Assembly: GCA_002695185.1 (NCBI GenBank)
Contig: NZOF01000106.1
Span: forward strand, 1 to 64,000
Direction of reading: 5' to 3'
Source: Erythrobacter sp.
GTDB lineage: Bacteria > Pseudomonadota > Alphaproteobacteria > Sphingomonadales > Sphingomonadaceae
Length of the DNA: 64,000 nt
The notes below the pieces were generated by a model, which had not been told where the DNA came from, made no database searches, and saw only the letters and a list, made by a program, of their open reading frames with translations. Shown here piece by piece: positions 59,462 to 64,000 of the stretch (positions within the stretch are counted from its first letter, which is position 1; the number at the start of each line of letters is the position of its first letter). Both the position numbers and the translations under genes were made by a program.

Positions 59462-59958
59462 CCGTTCCAGCCATCCTTCTCACCGTTTTCCTTTCCCTTG
59501 TCGGAATGGAGATATTTGCTTGGTGGGCGCACAAATATGTCATGCATGGCTGGGGCTGGGGGTGGCACAGGGATCACCACGAACCGCACGATAACACGTT
59601 CGAGAAGAACGATCTTTATGCAGTAACCTTCGGCACGATTGTCTTCGCGATGTTCGCCATCGGTTATGTCTGGTCGGATCTGCTTTGGTGGATAGCCTTC
59701 GGTATCACCTGCTATGGGCTCATCTATACTTTCGTCCACGACGGCCTGGTGCATCAGCGTTATTTCCGGTGGGTGCCGAAGAGCGGCTATGCCAAGCGTT
59801 TGGTTCAGGCCCACAAACTTCACCACGCGACCATCGGCAGAGAGGGTGGCGTAAGCTTCGGCTTTGTTTTTGCTCAGGAACCCGCCAAGTTGAAAGCAGA
59901 ACTGCGACGTCAGCGTGAGGCAGGAGAGGCAGTGGTGCGCGAAAGCGCCGGGGCTTGA
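59458..59958 (+). CDS. crtZ: Beta-carotene 3-hydroxylase
   Basis: 166 residues, membrane di-iron hydroxylase. The histidines are in HKYVMHGWGWGWHRDHHEPH near residue 24, HDGLVHQR and HKLHH. Overlaps crtW by four bases. Together the pair would make astaxanthin-type keto-hydroxy carotenoids; desaturase and cyclase genes are not in the window. Confidence 0.94.
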   Translation: MTVPAILLTVFLSLVGMEIFAWWAHKYVMHGWGWGWHRDHHEPHDNTFEKNDLYAVTFGTIVFAMFAIGYVWSDLLWWIAFGITCYGLIYTFVHDGLVHQRYFRWVPKSGYAKRLVQAHKLHHATIGREGGVSFGFVFAQEPAKLKAELRRQREAGEAVVRESAGA

Positions 59959-60024
59959 AGTCCACTCTCAATGGCTTCTGACGTCAGGAGCTTATCCATG
60001 AACTCTCCGGTGATGGCCCTGCGC

Positions 60025-60372
60025 TCATTCATTTCTGGTGGCGATCCAGCTTCCTGCGATTACTAAAATCGCTACAGAAATTAGATACCAGGGATGGCCA
60101 AGCGTGAAATAGGTGAAGATCGCACCGGTTGCCATAGCGCCTATGGCGATGGTTTTCGATGACCGGCTGATCGCGCGCCGATCGCGCCAGTCCTTCACCT
60201 GCGGCCCCCAATGCGGGTGATCGAGGATCTTCTGCTCCAGTTCGGGGCTTGAACGGGCGAAGAAGTAAACCGCCAGAAGCAAGAACGGTACTGTCGGCAT
60301 AATGGGCAAGATGGCCCCGATCGCGCCAAGGCCCACCGCAATATAGCCTAATATGCGGTACACATGACGCAT
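60025..60372 (-). CDS. DUF454 (YbaN family) membrane protein
   Basis: 115 residues. It begins MRHVYRILGYIAVGLGAIG and has two or three hydrophobic segments, with the family stretch LPIMPTVPFLLLAVYFFARSS near residue 20 and DHPHWGP. Function is unknown. Its start lies one base beyond the sufE stop, so the two are coupled. Confidence 0.85.
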   Translation of the reverse strand: MRHVYRILGYIAVGLGAIGAILPIMPTVPFLLLAVYFFARSSPELEQKILDHPHWGPQVKDWRDRRAISRSSKTIAIGAMATGAIFTYFTLGHPWYLISVAILVIAGSWIATRNE

Positions 60373-60373
60373 C

Positions 60374-60787
60374 TTACTCTGTCGCGATGCGCGAGGCGTG
60401 TTCCTGGACCAGTGCAATCATGTTCGGAACCCCTTGGGTACGATTGCTCGAAAGCTGGTTCTTCAGGTCGAAGGGGGCGAGCGCGTGATGGATGTCCATC
60501 GCTGCAACTTCCCGAGCCGGCTTGTCTTGTACAGCGGAGATAACCAGAGCGACGATGCCTTTTGTTATGGCGGCGTTGCTGTCGGCAAGAAAGTGGAGCT
60601 CATCGACCTCGCCGGTCGGATAGACCCACACACTTGCGGAACATCCGCGTACCAGTGTGGCGTCAGTCTTGAGCGCATCCGGCATGGGATCCAGTTCGCG
60701 CCCGAGCTCGATCAGCAAGCGATAGCGTTCATCGCCTTCGAGAAATTCATATTCTTCCTGGATATCGTCGAGACTTCTCACGGACAC
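60374..60787 (-). CDS. sufE: SufE family sulfur-acceptor protein
   Basis: 137 residues. The sulfur-accepting cysteine is in LVRGCSASVW near residue 49. It accepts persulfide sulfur from a SufS-type cysteine desulfurase for Fe-S cluster assembly; no sufS is in the window. Confidence 0.93.
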   Translation of the reverse strand: MSVRSLDDIQEEYEFLEGDERYRLLIELGRELDPMPDALKTDATLVRGCSASVWVYPTGEVDELHFLADSNAAITKGIVALVISAVQDKPAREVAAMDIHHALAPFDLKNQLSSNRTQGVPNMIALVQEHASRIATE

Positions 60788-60914
60788 TCCGTCGTTCTGT
60801 TTATATCGAAAGTTCGATCTCGTGGTGCGGCGGGGCGCTAAGGGAAAAATCCGCCAGATGCCAGTTGATCGATTTCGTTACGATACGTTCAGGACGAACG
60901 GGAAGCGGATTGGT

Positions 60915-61151
60915 TCACAGGTCGACCCCGCTGGCGATTGCTTCCAGCTTTTTAATCCGCTCCTTCAAGTCGGCCAGCTCGATCCGGGCTGCGCCAATTG
61001 TGGATCCTTCTTCCGAACGGGGAGCCGAATGGCCCTCCAGTTCGCGGCGCTTGAGCTCAAGCCATCCCTGCCACCCTCGCAGCAAAGCTGCTGCTACGAT
61101 GACTAGGCCGGTAAGGCTCGCCGCTGCAATTATGATTGTCGGCTCGAACAT
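60915..61151 (-). CDS. PspB-like small membrane protein 6 (most diverged)
   Basis: 78 residues, one N-terminal membrane segment, a basic stretch and a short C-terminal coiled coil ending LKERIKKLEAIASG. It keeps the R-x-x-x-LE core of the repeated module and lacks the following EIExLR part. It lies 41 bases after the upstream paralogue and is the last of the run. Function unknown. Confidence 0.7.
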   Translation of the reverse strand: MFEPTIIIAAASLTGLVIVAAALLRGWQGWLELKRRELEGHSAPRSEEGSTIGAARIELADLKERIKKLEAIASGVDL

Positions 61152-61192
61152 TTCCCCATGTCCTCCTTGAACCAGTGTCTATCCCTACCGCT

Positions 61193-61453
61193 TCAATCGG
61201 CCTGCTTGTCGCGCAGAGCTTCGATTTCGGCGGAAATTCTTTTTGTTTCCTGGGCGCTCGGCGAATTGCCATCCGTGGCAATCCGTTCGAGCACCTTGAT
61301 GCGTTCGCGTAACTCTTCGATTTCCTGCTGGGCGACATCGTCGCGGACTTCAGGACCATGATCTTGCACGTCCTCTGCCGGTCGTGCCTTGCGCATCTGG
61401 ACAATTCCCCAGACCACGATGGCCACTAGAGCTACGAGTGCCCAACCGCTCAC
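61193..61453 (-). CDS. PspB-like small membrane protein 5
   Basis: 86 residues from a GTG at 61453 that overlaps the upstream stop (GTGA). One membrane helix, then a coiled coil with RERIKVLERIATD and ISAEIEALRDK at the C-terminus, the same module as in its neighbours. Confidence 0.75.
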   Translation of the reverse strand: MSGWALVALVAIVVWGIVQMRKARPAEDVQDHGPEVRDDVAQQEIEELRERIKVLERIATDGNSPSAQETKRISAEIEALRDKQAD

Positions 61454-61746
61454 GCTGTTTTCTCCTCAGCTGCGTCCAAGAGACGCAGTTCGTCTATCTG
61501 TGACGCAAGCACGTCGTTCCTTTCGGTGGCGATGCGTTCCAACACGCGAACACGCTCCTCCATCTTGGAGTAGTCGCCCTTGGAAAAACGCAGCTGGTCG
61601 GCTTTCGCTTCCTCTTTTCGCGCTTCAAGCTCAAGCTTGCGAGCTTCATGTTCCTGCACGCGCTGATTTACGATGTAGGCGAATGGCAGCACCATCATGA
61701 TGATCGCGAGGATAAAGCCGAATATGAGAAGGAGGTCCGGATCCAT
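61450..61746 (-). CDS. PspB-like small membrane protein 4
   Basis: 98 residues. Membrane helix at residues 5-26, a charged coiled coil, then MEERVRVLERIATER and SQIDELRLL. Its ATG shares one base with the upstream stop (TGATG). Confidence 0.75.
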   Translation of the reverse strand: MDPDLLLIFGFILAIIMMVLPFAYIVNQRVQEHEARKLELEARKEEAKADQLRFSKGDYSKMEERVRVLERIATERNDVLASQIDELRLLDAAEEKTA

Positions 61747-62057
61747 CAGTTCGCCTCCCGCTTGGCGCGGAGAGATTCGATCTCACTGGTAAGTTGGTAT
61801 CCGCTGTCCGTGACGATCCGTTCGACATTGCCGAGCCGATCCTTGAGCGAACCCAGTTCTGCGCGCAATTCGGCGTTTTCCTGCGTGAGCAGCTTGACGC
61901 GTTCGATCGCCTGATCGTTTTTGGGGTAGATTGCCTTGCCCCAGCTGTTCTCGAGCGGATAGCCATTCTTGATCCGCAACCAGGTGGTGAAGACCCAGCC
62001 GGCAACCCCAGCAATTCCGATCACCGCAACGACTTCCGATGTGATTTCGATAGGCAT
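61746..62057 (-). CDS. PspB-like small membrane protein 3
   Basis: 103 residues (a GTG at 62060 would add one). Membrane helix near residues 10-25, then GYPLENSWG, a coiled coil, and RLGNVERIVTDSGYQL with EIESLRAKR. The GY-x-LEN-x-WG stretch is shared only with the next gene upstream, suggesting a recent duplication of that pair. Confidence 0.75.
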   Translation of the reverse strand: MPIEITSEVVAVIGIAGVAGWVFTTWLRIKNGYPLENSWGKAIYPKNDQAIERVKLLTQENAELRAELGSLKDRLGNVERIVTDSGYQLTSEIESLRAKREAN

Positions 62058-62392
62058 CACGACTTCTCCGATGTCCGCGCGTTCACAGGAACGCCAGTGT
62101 GAGATGAATCGTGGCGTAGCGCTTCAATCTCTTCGCTTAGCGAATAGCCACGATCGGTAACGATCTTCTCCAGCACCACCATGCGATCCTGCATGGTGTC
62201 GAGCTTGTCGTTCAGTTCGCGGTTCTCAGCGCGCAAGCGCTTGGTTTCCGCGGTATCAGCCGGTTCGGTCATCCCGCCCCATTCGTTCTCGAGAGAATAG
62301 CCGTGCTTGGCCCTGATCCAGTTGTTGATCAGCCATCCACCGGTACTGACGGCGATAATGGCGATGATGAAAGAGGGGTCTCCGAAATCCAT
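62057..62392 (-). CDS. PspB-like small membrane protein 2
   Basis: 111 residues. Membrane helix near residues 8-25, GYSLENEWG near residue 31, then a coiled coil with RMVVLEKIVTDRGYSL and EEIEALRHD, and a polar tail. Its ATG overlaps the upstream stop (TAATG). Confidence 0.75.
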   Translation of the reverse strand: MDFGDPSFIIAIIAVSTGGWLINNWIRAKHGYSLENEWGGMTEPADTAETKRLRAENRELNDKLDTMQDRMVVLEKIVTDRGYSLSEEIEALRHDSSHTGVPVNARTSEKS

Positions 62393-62700
62393 TACGCACG
62401 CTCCCCTTGCTTGACATCCAGAGGAACGGCGCTGCCCTTGTCCTCAACTTCGCGCTGATCGCGCAGGGCCTCGATCTGGGTGGCCACATCATAACCGCGG
62501 TCAGTTACGATCCGCTCGAGAACCTGCACCCGCTGCTCCAGTTCCACGATGCGGCTGACATGCTGTGCGGTATGTTCAGCGGTTTGAGCGGCGGTCGCTT
62601 CGATACGCTTTTCTTCCAAGGCGCGCTGGTTCTTGGACCACACAATGAACGCTACCATCAGGAAAGGCGCCAGCGGGATCAGATATGCCCAGTCAAACAC
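62392..62700 (-). CDS. PspB-like small membrane protein 1
   Basis: 102 residues from a GTG at 62700 with AAGGGGGA upstream. One membrane helix, a coiled coil and RVQVLERIVTDRGYDV with TQIEALRDQR near the end. It follows pspC by 25 bases. Confidence 0.78.
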   Translation of the reverse strand: MFDWAYLIPLAPFLMVAFIVWSKNQRALEEKRIEATAAQTAEHTAQHVSRIVELEQRVQVLERIVTDRGYDVATQIEALRDQREVEDKGSAVPLDVKQGERA

Positions 62701-62725
62701 GGTATTCCCCCTTTAATAAGTTGCT

Positions 62726-63103
62726 TTACCGAAGCCGTTCGATTTCGGCATTCAGGCGTGGATTGCTGCTGACGTAAAATGTTTCCACGTCGGCCAGGCG
62801 GCGATCGACGTCCTTCATCTTCGCGCGAATTTCGCGGGCCGTGCGCTTGGGGCTCTGGCGAACACGCTGCCAATAGCGCTGCTCGTCAGGCTCCGAGTAG
62901 AGATGGGCAGGCTTCTTGTTGAGCAGGATGCCAGCCAGGAAGTAGAACGGGATCGTCGATCCGCCGGTCATGAAGGTCAGGCCGAGAAAGCCGAGCCGAA
63001 CCCAGAAGGCGTCGACGCCGGTATAGTCCGCGATGCCAGAGCAGACGCCCATCAGCTTCGCATTCTGCTTGTCACGATAGAGGGTGGTGCGGGGGCTGTT
63101 CAC
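62726..63103 (-). CDS. pspC: Phage shock protein C with a PspB-like C-terminal tail
   Basis: 125 residues from a GTG at 63103, overlapping pspB. The PspC domain (KLMGVCSGIADYTGVDAFWV near residue 16, then a hydrophobic region with FLAGILLNKKP) is followed by a helical tail RRLADVETFYVSS with LNAEIERLR. The tail repeats the spacing of the module in the six genes downstream, an unusual ending for PspC. Confidence 0.88.
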   Translation of the reverse strand: MNSPRTTLYRDKQNAKLMGVCSGIADYTGVDAFWVRLGFLGLTFMTGGSTIPFYFLAGILLNKKPAHLYSEPDEQRYWQRVRQSPKRTAREIRAKMKDVDRRLADVETFYVSSNPRLNAEIERLR

Positions 63104-63396
63104 TGGTGAACTCCTTTTTTCTCGGCGATCAGCTGCTCTAGTTCGCGCAGCTGCTGGTTATCCTGTTCGCTGTCATGGATCAGGCGGGCGGGGCGGAAGT
63201 CGGGATTGTCGGAAGCGACAAGGCGCTCAACCGTATCCATGCGCTCATCCAGCCTTTTGGCGAGGTTGTAGAGCTCTTCGAGCAAGGCCTCGTCGTCGGT
63301 CGTGATCGTGGCGGATGTCTTCCACTTGGTTATGTAGTGAAGAACGATCCACGGCAGGGCGATGAATATCGCTACGACGGCAAATACTTCTTCCAT
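63100..63396 (-). CDS. pspB: Phage shock protein B
   Basis: 98 residues. One membrane helix, then LAKRLDERMDTVERLVAS and NPDFRP, matching the ER-x-x-x-LE...P-x-WR pattern of Escherichia coli PspB. A longer C-terminal part follows. It lies three bases after pspA. It should sense or relay membrane stress with PspC to release PspA. Confidence 0.88.
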   Translation of the reverse strand: MEEVFAVVAIFIALPWIVLHYITKWKTSATITTDDEALLEELYNLAKRLDERMDTVERLVASDNPDFRPARLIHDSEQDNQQLRELEQLIAEKKGVHQ

Positions 63397-63399
63397 GGA

Positions 63400-64000
63400 T
63401 CAGCCCTCCTTCTCGGCGCTGTCTGTCTTGCCGAGCGCCTTCTTCATTTGTGCCAGTTCGTCATCGATCGCATCGGCGCCTTCCAGCGCGGCGATCTCGT
63501 CGGATAAGCTTGGTTTTGCCGAACCGTCCGAAATGCTCAGTGCATCCGCACGCCCTTCGGCATAGTCGACGCGTCGCTCAAGCTGGTCGAACCGGCTCAA
63601 GGCATCGTCCACACGCTCTTCCGTCATCAGACTGCGCAGCTTCACGCGGTTTTCCGCGCTTTCCAAGCGTGCCGCGATTGCGGTCTGCCGACTGCGAGCC
63701 TCGCGCAAGCGGTTCTGCAGCTTGGTGATGTCCTGCTCGTAAGCGCGCAGCGCATCATCAAGAACTGCGATTTCCTGCTTGAGCTGGTCAGCCATATCGA
63801 CTGCCTTCTTCTTCTCTACCAAAGCCGCGCGGGCGAGGTCTTCACGATCCTTCGAGAGCGCAAGCTGGGCCTTCTCGCCCCAATCGGCCTGCAGCTTGTC
63901 CAGCTTCACCGTATGGCGATGCATTTCTTTCTGGTCGGCGATGGTGCGCGCAGCGCTGGCGCGAACTTCGACAAGGGTTTCCTCCATTTCGAGGATGATC
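63400..64000 (-). CDS. pspA: Phage shock protein A (5' end cut by window edge)
   Basis: The frame continues past the right edge; the visible part begins IILEMEETLVEVRASAARTI and gives about 200 residues of coiled coil, typical of PspA/IM30 (usual length 220-230). It binds damaged inner membrane and is the first gene of the psp transcript seen here. The start and any PspF-type regulator lie outside the window. Confidence 0.92.
   Translation of the reverse strand, partial: IILEMEETLVEVRASAARTIADQKEMHRHTVKLDKLQADWGEKAQLALSKDREDLARAALVEKKKAVDMADQLKQEIAVLDDALRAYEQDITKLQNRLREARSRQTAIAARLESAENRVKLRSLMTEERVDDALSRFDQLERRVDYAEGRADALSISDGSAKPSLSDEIAALEGADAIDDELAQMKKALGKTDSAEKEG

Noticed and set aside
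1..64000. tRNA, rRNA, CRISPR array, transposase or prophage genes
   Set aside because: No T-loop/anticodon arrangement, regular spaced repeats, or transposase/integrase motifs were found by reading; a tRNA or CRISPR program was not run.

Overview
The window reads as chromosomal DNA of a GC-rich alphaproteobacterium, most likely of the order Sphingomonadales (Erythrobacteraceae-like). This rests on gene content: a cobalamin riboswitch with a BtuB-type receptor, CrtW and CrtZ carotenoid enzymes, the alphaproteobacterial ATP synthase inhibitor zeta subunit (DUF1476), a Weimberg xylose pathway, and very large TonB-dependent receptors next to tryptophan-halogenase-like proteins. The assignment is inferred, since no rRNA gene is present. 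I saw no tRNA, CRISPR array, insertion sequence or prophage.

Layout. (1) 1-4.4 kb: a partial glucose-fructose-oxidoreductase-like gene diverges from an aldehyde dehydrogenase across a LacI-type operator; a glutathionyl-hydroquinone reductase and a pirin follow. (2) 4.4-16.2 kb: cobalamin block. cobT-cobS-phosphatase-cobO is followed by a B12 riboswitch, then btuB-btuF-btuC-btuD-cobQ-cbiB-cobC, with cobP convergent at the end. Only adenosylation, amidation, side-chain and lower-ligand steps are here, with no corrin-ring synthesis genes, so the block suits corrinoid uptake and salvage. (3) 16.3-52.8 kb: a xylan utilisation locus. It holds a 2-oxoglutarate semialdehyde dehydrogenase, a XylE-type sugar porter, four flavin-dependent-halogenase-like proteins with a JmjC/cupin protein, a 1133-residue TonB receptor, GH10, three GH3, GH67, GH43, GH5 and an acetylesterase. 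A LacI-family regulator, xylonate dehydratase, aldose epimerase, xylonolactonase, an SDR sugar dehydrogenase and a 2-keto-3-deoxy-xylonate dehydratase complete it. (4) 52.8-60.8 kb: housekeeping genes (Nudix, grxD, bolA, DUF1476, quinone oxidoreductase, leuD, a 52-residue protein, leuC, thioesterase, crtW, crtZ, DUF454, sufE). (5) 60.9-64 kb: a phage-shock (psp) operon running leftward, with pspA (cut by the right edge), pspB, pspC and then six further small open reading frames that look like PspB-related proteins.

How it fits together. Xylan would be cut outside and in the periplasm by GH10, GH67, GH3, GH43 and the esterase, enter through the TonB receptor, cross the inner membrane as xylose through the MFS porter, and be oxidised by the Weimberg route to 2-oxoglutarate. 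Seven copies of a 14-bp near-palindrome centred on AGCGCT or AGCGGT sit between divergent promoters of nearly every operon in this locus and also upstream of the pair at 1 kb. The LacI-family gene inside the GH67-xylD operon is the obvious candidate to bind them.

The least expected structures are the enlarged psp operon, the halogenase-like set in which one member has lost the catalytic lysine, and a shared 20-base hairpin repeat at 4.4 and 50.1 kb.
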